Source of the DNA: Chloroflexota bacterium
Lineage (GTDB): Bacteria > Chloroflexota > Limnocylindria > QHBO01
Direction of reading: 5' to 3'
Assembly (NCBI GenBank): GCA_019348395.1
Contig: JAHWJN010000056.1
Span: 1-8,020 of the forward strand
Length of the DNA stretch: 8,020 nucleotides
Below the pieces are notes generated by a model. It was not told the origin of the DNA. It made no database searches and saw only the letters and a list, made by a program, of their open reading frames with translations. Shown here one piece after another: positions 1-5,664 of the stretch; the first letter of the stretch is position 1, and every line of letters begins with the position of its first letter. The translations under genes were made by a program, and so were the position numbers.

Positions 1-1
1 A

Positions 2-541
2 TCCCCCGTCGCCACGCCGACCGTCGCCCCGACGCCCGTGCCGACGCCCTCGCCCACCGCGAGCGAGACGGCCACGTCCGACGCAACGGACGACGGGGGG
101 TCGGGCTCCGGCTTGACCGGCTCGCTCATCGACGCGTTGCCCGACGAGGTCGGCGGCTTTCCGCGCAACGACATGGAAGGGATGGAGCAGTTCATCCTGC
201 CGATGCTCCAGCAGCAGGGAATCGACGCGGATGAGGCGGACTTCGCCTTCGCCTCGTGGGGCGAAGGCGAAGAGACGCTGATCGTCACTGCGATGCGCAT
301 GCCCGGCGTCACTCCGGCACAGCTTGAGCTCATCGGCCGGATGATGGGCTCCAGCCAGCGCGCCGACGTCGGGACGGAGGTGGAAGCGGAGACGGTGACC
401 GTCGCCGGCAAGCAGGTCCTGCGCGTCACCCCGGCCGATGCCGAGGGCGAGGTGCTGATCTACATCGTCGGAGATGCCTTCTTCACGGTCATCAGCCAGA
501 CGCCCTCGCTCGCCGAGGAGCTGCTCCAGCAGCTGCCCTGA
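2..541 (+). CDS. Pro/Thr-linker secreted or lipoprotein-like protein, 5'-partial
   Basis: The product is not recognised. The frame is open from base 2, so the gene starts before the window. A GTG at 38 could be called as a start, but the codons before it already read as the same Pro/Thr/Ala/Val-rich low-complexity stretch (SPVATPTVAPTP), which continues as PTPSPTASET. Such linkers usually join an N-terminal signal peptide or lipobox to an extracytoplasmic domain; the signal peptide would lie outside the window. After a Ser/Gly/Asp-rich stretch comes a compact acidic domain of about 140 residues, beginning near SLIDALPDEVGGFP and ending LAEELLQQLP. It has no Cys and no membrane segment, and alternates predicted helix (MEQFILPMLQQQ) and strand (TLIVTAMRM, VLIYIVGDAFFTVI). 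Export is inferred, not shown. The lipid kinase gene starts 8 nt after the stop, so the two may be co-transcribed. Confidence 0.7.
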   Translation, partial: SPVATPTVAPTPVPTPSPTASETATSDATDDGGSGSGLTGSLIDALPDEVGGFPRNDMEGMEQFILPMLQQQGIDADEADFAFASWGEGEETLIVTAMRMPGVTPAQLELIGRMMGSSQRADVGTEVEAETVTVAGKQVLRVTPADAEGEVLIYIVGDAFFTVISQTPSLAEELLQQLP

Positions 542-549
542 CGAGCGAC

Positions 550-1434
550 GTGGAGGCGGCGCGACCGGCGGCCATCTTCCTCAACGAGGGAGCGGGCAGC
601 GCGCACACTGACCGCACGCGGCGCAGCGTCGAGCTGGCCCGGCGCGCGCTCGATGCCGACCTGCACGTCACCGCCACGCGGGACGCCGGCGAGCTGGCGG
701 CATGGCTGGCGGCCCGCGTCGACCCCTACGCGCTGGCGGTCATCGCCGGGGGAGATGGCTCGCTGGGCGTCGCCTACAACGTGGCCAGCCGCCTGCCGGA
801 GCTGACGCTGGGCTACATCCCGGCCGGCTTCGGCAACGCGACCTCACACCTGCTTCGACTGCCTCGCGACCCGGAGGCGCTCGTCGAGATTCTCGTCCGC
901 GGGGACGCGCGTCCGCTCGACCTGCTGGCCGTCGATGGCCGCCTGGCCCTGTTCGCCGGGGCGGGCTGGGACGCCGTGGTGGCCGCCCGATACGCCGATG
1001 CCGGGGCGCGCAGGCTCCCCGGCTGGGCCATGGCGGTGGGACGATCGATCCCGGACCTGTGGCACCGCCCGTCGGTCGAGGTGCGGGCCGACGATCGGCT
1101 CGTCCATCGCGGGCCGATGGAGCTCCTGGTCGCCGGCACAACCCCGTTCTACGGCCGCGGGCTGCGGGTGAACCCCGGCGCGCGTCCGGACCGCGGCCGG
1201 CTCTCGCTGCGGGTCTACCGCGGTCCGGTGACGAGCTTCGCCGTGGAGGCCGTCCGGTGGGCCGCCGGGGTGACGCCCCGTGCAACCCGCGTCGATGCCC
1301 AGCGGCTGGACATCCGGACCCTCGACGGGAGCCAGCTGCCTGTGCAGGTCGACGGGGACGTCATCGGTCGCCGGCAGAGCTGGAGCATCGCGATGCGACC
1401 GTCGGCCGTGCGGATCATCGGTCGCTGGCGCTGA
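550..1434 (+). CDS. Diacylglycerol kinase-family lipid kinase (DAGK_cat / YegS-like)
   Basis: A 294-residue protein, the usual length for bacterial YegS/DgkB/BmrU-type kinases, which phosphorylate diacylglycerol or related lipids with ATP at the inner membrane face. The N-terminal strand AAIFLNEGAGS (residues 7-17) matches the family's opening NP-x-aG segment. The nucleotide-binding signature reads VIAGGDGSLG (64-73), a GGDGT variant with Ser. The second glycine motif is IPAGFGNATS (90-99), where the family usually has GTGN. The C-terminal beta domain carries FAGAGWDA (135-142), PFYGRGLRVNPGARPDRG (199-216) and VQVDGD (265-270), all at expected places. The start is GTG at 550, chosen because the first conserved strand begins only six residues later; no clear Shine-Dalgarno is visible. 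The lipid substrate cannot be told from sequence. The last 20 bp overlap the 3' end of the convergent cinA-like gene. Confidence 0.88.
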   Translation: MEAARPAAIFLNEGAGSAHTDRTRRSVELARRALDADLHVTATRDAGELAAWLAARVDPYALAVIAGGDGSLGVAYNVASRLPELTLGYIPAGFGNATSHLLRLPRDPEALVEILVRGDARPLDLLAVDGRLALFAGAGWDAVVAARYADAGARRLPGWAMAVGRSIPDLWHRPSVEVRADDRLVHRGPMELLVAGTTPFYGRGLRVNPGARPDRGRLSLRVYRGPVTSFAVEAVRWAAGVTPRATRVDAQRLDIRTLDGSQLPVQVDGDVIGRRQSWSIAMRPSAVRIIGRWR

Positions 1435-2545
1435 GTCGCCGCACGGCGTCGAGGGCGGCGAAGGCGGCGCGCCGCAGCCGCTGCGGACCGGAGCCATGGG
1501 TACGCAGCTCGGTGATCGGCAGCCACACAACGCCGGATACCGCGACCCGCACGCGGCTTCGGCCGTTGGCGTCCTGTGGCAGGAGCGAGAGCTGCAGGGT
1601 GGCGTCGGCCATCGGCGGCCCGGCGGGAAGCTCTGCATCGAGCACCCCACCGACGTAGCGCGCCGCTCCCTCCCGGGTGGGAGCCTCGGCGAGGATCGCG
1701 ATGAGCGCTCCGGCGGTATCGGCCTCCCAGCTCGCGACCGTGGAGGCGCCGAGCCCGCCGAGCCGATCGAGTGCCGCGGTCGCCAGGTCGTCCGAATCGG
1801 TGCCGTAGACGTCCTCACCGAGGATTCGGTTCGCACGATCCGCCAGGTCATCAAGGACCGATCCGTCGCCGCGGGTCGAGAACCGCACGTGGACGCCGTC
1901 GTCGCGGGCGTAGATGCCGATGTCGACGCCCGCGGGCGGGTCGGTGAGAAGGGTGCCGAGCCGCTCGGCCATCGCCGACTCGCCGATCCCGAACGCCTTC
2001 ACGGTCCGGGTCGACACCGGCGGCAGCGCGAAGCGGGCCGCGAGCCGCGGGCGGACCTGCTCGGCCCACATCCGTCGCATCTCCGACGGCACCCCCGGCA
2101 TCAGCGCGACCACGGTGTCGTCGCGGTCCACCCACCAGCCCGGCGCCGAGCCGATCGGGTTCGGCAGCGCCTCGGCGGACGGCACCCGCATCGTCTGGCG
2201 GCGGTTCGTCTCCGGCATGCGCCCGAGGCCCCCGAACCGGGCCTCGAGCGCGGCCAACAGCATGTCGTCCTCGGTCAGTTCCTCGCCGAGCGCATCGGCC
2301 AGGCCCTCCCGCGACAGGTCATCGTGGGTCGGGCCCAGGCCGCCGGTGGCCAGCACGACCGCCGAGCGGCCCCGGGCCTCCGCGAAGGCATCCCGGAGGA
2401 CCGCGCGATCGTCGGCCAGCATGCGCACGCCCGACAGCGGAAGCCCCAGCCCCGCCATCTCGCGGCCAAGGAAGGCGGCGTTCGTGTCGACCGTCTCGCC
2501 GAGCAGCAGCTCGGCGCCGATCGAGAGCAGCTCGGCGTTGGTCAT
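1415..2545 (-). CDS. cinA: CinA-family protein with degenerate C-terminal deamidase domain
   Basis: A 376-residue protein starting with ATG at 2545 (MTNAELLSIGAELLLGETVD), the standard CinA start; the frame stays open 16 codons upstream, and a GTG at 2551 is an alternative. Residues 1 to about 165 form the MoaB/MogA-like (MoCF) domain, with TGGLGPTHDDLS (67-78), GSAPGWW (132-138) and LMPGVPSEM (148-156). A middle domain follows (VKAFGIGESAMAERL, 182-196). In CinA this portion hydrolyses ADP-ribose-type pyrophosphates. The C-terminal part should be the PncC nicotinamide-mononucleotide deamidase. Its conserved AESCTGG motif aligns with WEADTAG (273-279), so the catalytic Ser is Ala275; the TGIAGPGGG loop also appears lost, aligning near LSLLPQDANG. 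Full CinA proteins are about 410-430 residues, so this domain is also shortened. The MoCF half looks intact and the deamidase half probably inactive. The gene is divergent from the PPOX operon and convergent on the lipid kinase. Confidence 0.9.
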   Translation of the reverse strand: MTNAELLSIGAELLLGETVDTNAAFLGREMAGLGLPLSGVRMLADDRAVLRDAFAEARGRSAVVLATGGLGPTHDDLSREGLADALGEELTEDDMLLAALEARFGGLGRMPETNRRQTMRVPSAEALPNPIGSAPGWWVDRDDTVVALMPGVPSEMRRMWAEQVRPRLAARFALPPVSTRTVKAFGIGESAMAERLGTLLTDPPAGVDIGIYARDDGVHVRFSTRGDGSVLDDLADRANRILGEDVYGTDSDDLATAALDRLGGLGASTVASWEADTAGALIAILAEAPTREGAARYVGGVLDAELPAGPPMADATLQLSLLPQDANGRSRVRVAVSGVVWLPITELRTHGSGPQRLRRAAFAALDAVRRLSASDR

Positions 2546-2553
2546 CGTCACGG

Positions 2554-2559
2554 AGTCTA
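2554..2559 (-). promoter_or_regulatory. Putative -10 hexamer for the cinA-like gene (TAGACT)
   Basis: On the minus strand TAGACT lies so that, with the usual 6-nt spacing, transcription would begin at about 2547, two bases before the ATG at 2545. The transcript would be nearly leaderless, and no Shine-Dalgarno is visible ahead of the ATG. No good -35 box is seen. The hexamer is 4 bp from the oppositely oriented -10 of the PPOX operon. Support is positional only. Confidence 0.4.
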
Positions 2560-2563
2560 GGGC

Positions 2564-2569
2564 TACACT
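2564..2569 (+). promoter_or_regulatory. Putative -10 hexamer for the PPOX/LLM operon (TACACT)
   Basis: TACACT on the plus strand fits a TANNNT -10 element and would start transcription near 2576, giving a leader of about 63 nt before the GTG at 2639. The best -35 candidate, TTGGTC at 2538-2543, is spaced 20 bp away, longer than the optimum. The element is back to back with the cinA-like promoter, so a regulator binding here could affect both genes. Confidence 0.4.
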
Positions 2570-2638
2570 GCGAATTCCAGAGCGTCCGTTCACACCGGTG
2601 CCCGTCGTGGCATCGGTCCTGCCACCCGGAGGAACCCC

Positions 2639-3055
2639 GTGAGTGATCCTGCCCTGACCGTGGAGGCGGTCCTGACCGACGATCTGCGTGACTGGCTGCT
2701 TGCCCGGCCCCGGTACCCGGTGCTTGCCGTGCTCGACAGCGAGGGCGCTCCGAACCAGTCGGTGATGTGGTTCGACGTCGATCCGGACCGGCCCGACACG
2801 ATCCTCATGAACACGAAGATCGGTCGAGCCAAGGAGCGCTTCGTCCGTCGCGACCCGCGCGCCAGCCTCGCCTTCGAGGAGGACATGACCTGGGTTGCGC
2901 TGCAGGGAACGATCGAGCTCGACGAGGATCGCGAGTCGTCAATGCGCGAGATCCGTGCCCTGGCCGAGCGCTACGGCTCCGACCCCGACCAGTTCACCGG
3001 GCAGGAGCGGATCACCATGCGGCTGCGCGTCGAGCGGGTGATCCGGCACGACTGA
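2639..3055 (+). CDS. PPOX-class F420-dependent enzyme, tandem copy 1
   Basis: A 138-residue split beta-barrel protein of the pyridoxamine-5'-phosphate-oxidase-like superfamily, of the type annotated as PPOX class F420-dependent oxidoreductase (Rv1155-like, FDOR-B group). The diagnostic pattern is the helix DDLRDWLLARP (14-24), the strand pair PVLAVLDSEGAPNQSVMWF (27-45) and TILMNTKIGRAKERFVRRDP (54-73), then WVALQGTIEL (85-94) and a C-terminal LRVERVIRHD. The start is GTG at 2639, preceded by a good Shine-Dalgarno (GGAGGA, 2628-2633, 5 nt spacing). Family members reduce or bind substrates with F420H2; the substrate here is unknown. F420 rather than FMN use is inferred from family resemblance and from the downstream LLM and cofDCE genes. 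It is 61% identical over its full length (84 of 138 positions by hand alignment, no gaps) to the next gene. Confidence 0.85.
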   Translation: MSDPALTVEAVLTDDLRDWLLARPRYPVLAVLDSEGAPNQSVMWFDVDPDRPDTILMNTKIGRAKERFVRRDPRASLAFEEDMTWVALQGTIELDEDRESSMREIRALAERYGSDPDQFTGQERITMRLRVERVIRHD

Positions 3056-3087
3056 CGGGCCCGATGCCCACCCACAACGAGGAGAAC

Positions 3088-3504
3088 GTGAGCGATCCCG
3101 ATCTGACGGTCCAGGCCGTCGTGACCGATGACCTGCGCGACTGGCTCCTGGCCGAGCTGCGCTTTCCGGTCCTGGCCATCAATTCGCGCGACGGAGCGCC
3201 GAACCAGTCGGTGATGTGGTTCGACCTCGATCCGGATCGTTCGGACACGATCCTGATGAACACGATGGTGCGCCGGCTCAAGTACCGCCAGCTGCAGGCG
3301 GACCCGCGGGTCAGCGTGCTCTTCGAGGATGGGCTCCGATGGGTCGCCATGCGGGGGACCGCGGAGCTCGATGCCGAGTTCGGGCCGGCGCTCGACCACA
3401 TCCAGGCACTCGCCCGGCGCTACGGCGCCGATCCGGAACGCTACGCCGGACAGGAGCGGGTGATCATTCGCATCTCGGTGGAGAAGGTGATTCGACATGA
3501 CTGA
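3088..3504 (+). CDS. PPOX-class F420-dependent enzyme, tandem copy 2
   Basis: This is a paralogue of the preceding gene, with the same 138-residue length and the same split-barrel layout: DDLRDWLLAE (14-23), GAPNQSVMWFDLDPD (36-50), TILMNTMVRRLKYRQLQADP (54-73), RWVAMRGTAELD (84-95) and the terminal ISVEKVIRHD. The start is GTG at 3088, chosen because MSDP.LTV.AV.TDDLRDWLL then aligns residue for residue with copy 1. An in-frame ATG at 3064 would add eight residues without homology. A purine-rich GAGGAGA at 3079-3085 lies close to the GTG. Copies differ most in residues 61-110, where the substrate pocket and part of the cofactor site would be expected, so they may have different substrates. 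It follows copy 1 by 32 nt and overlaps the LLM gene by 8 bp, which supports one operon. Confidence 0.85.
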   Translation: MSDPDLTVQAVVTDDLRDWLLAELRFPVLAINSRDGAPNQSVMWFDLDPDRSDTILMNTMVRRLKYRQLQADPRVSVLFEDGLRWVAMRGTAELDAEFGPALDHIQALARRYGADPERYAGQERVIIRISVEKVIRHD

Positions 3505-4435
3505 CGGCGTGAAGCTCGGAGCCCTGCTCTGGAACCAGTACACCCCCTGGGCCGACCTGCGGGCCGGCGGCATCCGCGCGGACGAGCTCGGCTACGACTC
3601 GCTCTGGACGTGGGATCACCTGTACCCGATCGTCGGCTCGGACGACGGACCGATCATCGAGGGCTGGCTCACGCTGGCGGCCTGGGCCGAGCGGACCGAG
3701 CGGGCGCGCATCGGCCTCATGGTGGGAGCCAACACGTTCCGAAACCCCGCGCTGGTGGCCAAGATGGCCACCACGCTGGACCACATCTCCGGCGGGCGCA
3801 CGGTCCTCGGCATCGGCGGTGCCTGGTTCGAGACCGAGCACCGCGCCTACGGCATCGCGTTCGGCGAGTCTCCCGGAGAGCGGCTGCGCTGGCTGGAGGA
3901 GGCGGTGAAGATCATGCGCGGCATGCTCCATGGCGAGGAGCCGTCCGGGTCGCGCTACTACGACGCCGACAGCGTGCGGAACGACCCGATGCCGGTCCAG
4001 GAGCGGCTGCCGATCCTGATCGGCGGCGGAGGCGAGAAGAAGACCCTGCGCATCGTCGCCCGGTACGCGGATGCGTGCAACGTCGGCGGCGGCTTCGACA
4101 CCGTGAAGCGCAAGGACGAGATCCTGCGCCGCCACTGCGAAGAGGTCGGACGCGACGAGTCGGAGATCGAGCGCACGGCCGGCATGGGCATGTGCGTCAT
4201 CCGCGACGACCAGGCCGAAGCGGAACGCGTGGCGGCGTCCATCTTCGAGCACAACGGCAACGCCGACCCGTGGAAGAACCAGCTGGTCGGCACGCCGGAG
4301 CAGGTCGCCGATCGGATCCGCCCCTACCTGGGGATCGGGTTTCGGCATCTCATCATCGGGTTCCCGGCGCCGTATGACGCGGAGTCGATGGAGCGCCTCG
4401 TGCGCGAGGTGAAGCCGGAGCTCGAGCGCGGCTGA
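3497..4435 (+). CDS. LLM-class (luciferase-like) F420-dependent oxidoreductase
   Basis: A 312-residue TIM-barrel protein of the bacterial luciferase-like monooxygenase family, resembling the group annotated as probable F420-dependent oxidoreductases (Rv1855c type). Visible signatures are LGYDSLWTWDHLYP (31-44), GLMVGANTFRNPALVAKMAT (73-92), DHISGGRTVLGIGGAWFETE (95-114), the phosphate-binding-type loop PILIGGGGEKKTL (172-184), ARYADACNVGG (188-198) and VGTPEQVADRI (264-274). Family members transfer hydride between F420 and an organic substrate; which one cannot be read from sequence. The start is ATG at 3497, which overlaps the end of PPOX copy 2 by 8 bp, with a GGAGAAGG purine tract about 9 nt upstream, so translation is probably coupled. 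A GTG four codons later is a less likely start. FMN use, as in true luciferases, is possible, but the neighbouring PPOX and cof genes favour F420. Confidence 0.9.
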   Translation: MTDGVKLGALLWNQYTPWADLRAGGIRADELGYDSLWTWDHLYPIVGSDDGPIIEGWLTLAAWAERTERARIGLMVGANTFRNPALVAKMATTLDHISGGRTVLGIGGAWFETEHRAYGIAFGESPGERLRWLEEAVKIMRGMLHGEEPSGSRYYDADSVRNDPMPVQERLPILIGGGGEKKTLRIVARYADACNVGGGFDTVKRKDEILRRHCEEVGRDESEIERTAGMGMCVIRDDQAEAERVAASIFEHNGNADPWKNQLVGTPEQVADRIRPYLGIGFRHLIIGFPAPYDAESMERLVREVKPELERG

Positions 4436-4518
4436 AGTCGCGCCCTGGGGGCCCGCCGGTCCGTTGGCGGCGACTCGAATATCGGCGCGCCATGCGTGCA
4501 GCGGTGCGACTCGGCGGT

Positions 4519-4659
4519 CGCGACTCGCCATCTGATCCCGCCAGCGCGCATTACCCGGTCGGCTGAGCGCCGAGCGGCGCGATTTGAGCGTGGCCGGCCC
4601 GCTCGCGATCTCACTTTCCCCGGTAATGCGCGCGCATGCGCACCAGATTGCGAGTCGCG
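4519..4659. repeat. Long imperfect inverted repeat with nested hairpins upstream of cofD
   Basis: Arms at 4519-4555 and 4622-4659 (37 and 38 nt) are reverse complements over three blocks: CGCGACTCGC at the outer ends, ATCTG one base further in, and GCGCGCATTACC/GGTAATGCGCGC (12 bp perfect, 4544-4555 with 4622-4633) at the inner ends. The mismatched section between the last two blocks is about 8-9 nt. The 66-nt loop contains a perfect 5-bp hairpin with a 4-nt loop (GCGCC-GAGC-GGCGC, 4567-4580) and a second stem GAGCG/CGCTC around GGCCGGCC (4586-4604). No poly-T tract follows, so it is not a classical terminator. The octamer GCGACTCG also occurs nearby at 4470-4477 and 4506-4513. Possible identities are a palindromic intergenic (REP or MITE-like) element, a structured RNA, or an attenuator between the LLM operon and cofD. 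No target-site duplication was found. Confidence 0.65.
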
Positions 4660-4699
4660 TGGAGCCTCTCCGGCGCCATGGCGACGCGGCCGCCACGGG

Positions 4700-4705
4700 T
4701 ACTCT
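4700..4705 (+). promoter_or_regulatory. Putative leaderless promoter -10 of cofD (TACTCT)
   Basis: TACTCT occupies exactly -12 to -7 relative to the GTG start codon of cofD at 4712, so transcription would begin on the start codon itself. No Shine-Dalgarno lies upstream, as expected for a leaderless message. No good -35 hexamer is visible at the usual distance. The same geometry recurs at cofC. Confidence 0.5.
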
Positions 4706-4711
4706 GACGCG

Positions 4712-5638
4712 GTGAAGGTCACTCTCCTCGCCGGCGGCACGGGCGGAACGAAGCTGGCGCACGGCTTCGCGCTCCTCCCGGACGACGTGGAGCTGACCGT
4801 CGTGGCGAACGTCGGCGATGACGCCGAGATGCACGGTCTGCTCGTCTGCCCCGATATCGACGCCCTGCTCTACACCCTGGCCGGTCTGCTCGACACCGAG
4901 CAGGGGTGGGGCATCCGCGGCGACACGCACACCGCCCATGCCCAGTTCGAACGGCTGGGCGAACCGACCTGGTTCCGCGTCGGTGACGCAGACCTGGCCA
5001 CGCACGCGACGCGCACCCGGCTGCTATCCGAGGGCCTGAGCTTGACCGATGCGACCGCGCGCATGGCCGCGGCCCTCGGCATCGGAGCACGGATCCTGCC
5101 CGCCACCGATGAACGACATCGGACCGTCGTCGAGACGGACGAGGGCGTCCTCGAATTTCAGGAGTACTTCGTCCATCGTCGTCAGGCGCCCGAGGTGCGC
5201 CGCGTCCGCTTTGACGGCACCGCGCGTCCCACCGATGCGGTTCTCGACGCGATCTCGACCGCCGACCTGATCGTGCTCGGCCCATCGAACCCGGTCGTCA
5301 GCATCGGACCGATCCTCGCGCTGCCCGGCGTGCGCGACGCGATGAGGGAGGCGGCCGCGCCGGTCGTGTCGGTGAGCCCGATCGTCGGCGGCCGCGCGCT
5401 GCGGGGTCCCGCCGACCGGATGATGACGAGCCTGGGTCACGAGTCGAGCGCGCTCGGGGTGGCTCGTCTCCACGCTGGCCTGGTCGACCGGTTCGTCATC
5501 GATGAAACCGATGTCGGGCTCGGTCATGCCATCCAGCGGGAGACCGGCGCATCGGTCGATGTCCTGCCCACGGTGATGCGTTCCGATGACGACCGGGCCG
5601 CGCTGGCCCGCGCGATCCTGGATGCGGCTATCGGTTGA
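4712..5638 (+). CDS. cofD: CofD / FbiA: phospholactate (or PEP) transferase of F420 synthesis
   Basis: A 308-residue protein, close to the usual CofD length. It transfers the phospholactyl (or phosphoenolpyruvyl) group from the GDP-activated donor made by CofC onto Fo, giving F420-0 or dehydro-F420-0. Family motifs are all present: VTLLAGGTGGTKLAHGF (3-19) at the N-terminus, VVANVGDDAEMHGLLVCPD (30-48), which includes the metal- and Fo-site Asp residues, DALLYTLAGL (50-59), IVLGPSNPVVSIGPILA (187-203) and VSPIVGGRALRGPADRMM (221-238). The start is GTG at 4712 because the conserved glycine-rich strand begins two codons later; the longer open frame to ATG 4496 is not supported. It stands 26 nt before cofC. 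Whether the donor is 2-phospholactate, PEP or 3-phosphoglycerate cannot be decided from this sequence. Confidence 0.96.
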   Translation: MKVTLLAGGTGGTKLAHGFALLPDDVELTVVANVGDDAEMHGLLVCPDIDALLYTLAGLLDTEQGWGIRGDTHTAHAQFERLGEPTWFRVGDADLATHATRTRLLSEGLSLTDATARMAAALGIGARILPATDERHRTVVETDEGVLEFQEYFVHRRQAPEVRRVRFDGTARPTDAVLDAISTADLIVLGPSNPVVSIGPILALPGVRDAMREAAAPVVSVSPIVGGRALRGPADRMMTSLGHESSALGVARLHAGLVDRFVIDETDVGLGHAIQRETGASVDVLPTVMRSDDDRAALARAILDAAIG

Positions 5639-5652
5639 ACGGCGCCGCGCGA

Positions 5653-5658
5653 TATCCT
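5653..5658 (+). promoter_or_regulatory. Putative leaderless promoter -10 of cofC (TATCCT)
   Basis: TATCCT sits at exactly -12 to -7 relative to the cofC GTG at 5665, the same arrangement as at cofD. It lies inside the 26-nt gap between cofD and cofC, so cofC-cofE may have their own promoter. TTGAAC at 5635-5640, which includes the cofD stop codon, resembles a -35 box but is only 12 bp from the -10, so it is unlikely to act as one. Confidence 0.45.
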
Positions 5659-5664
5659 GCACGG

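Larger units (their letters stand above)
4436..4711. other. 276-bp non-coding gap between the LLM gene and cofD
   Basis: No convincing gene is seen. The cofD frame stays open back to 4496, but that extension reads as Arg/Ala-rich sequence with no homology to CofD, and the cofD promoter lies inside it. The gap contains the inverted repeat at 4519-4659 and the cofD -10 element at 4700-4705. A weak 5-bp hairpin (CCGCC/GGCGG, 4453-4470) follows the LLM stop but has no T-tract. Confidence 0.6.

Noticed and set aside
844..1854. A minus-strand open frame of 336 codons opposite the lipid kinase
   Set aside because: It is out of frame with the cinA-like gene and antisense to the DAGK motifs; its composition is shadow-like and it has no domain.
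2767..3087. An N-terminal extension of PPOX copy 2 through the coding region of copy 1
   Set aside because: The frame is only incidentally open; a start at 3088 gives the same length and an ungapped alignment with copy 1.
4453..4470. A possible rho-independent terminator after the LLM gene
   Set aside because: The stem is only 5 bp with a 7-8 nt loop and there is no T-tract.
4496..4711. An N-terminal extension of CofD from ATG 4496
   Set aside because: The added 72 residues have no CofD homology, run through the inverted repeat and include the -10 element; the family start is the GTG at 4712.
3464..5005. A 513-codon open frame on the minus strand opposite the LLM gene and the start of cofD
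   Set aside because: It is antisense to genes with clear motifs and crosses the inverted-repeat gap; the translation has no recognisable domain.
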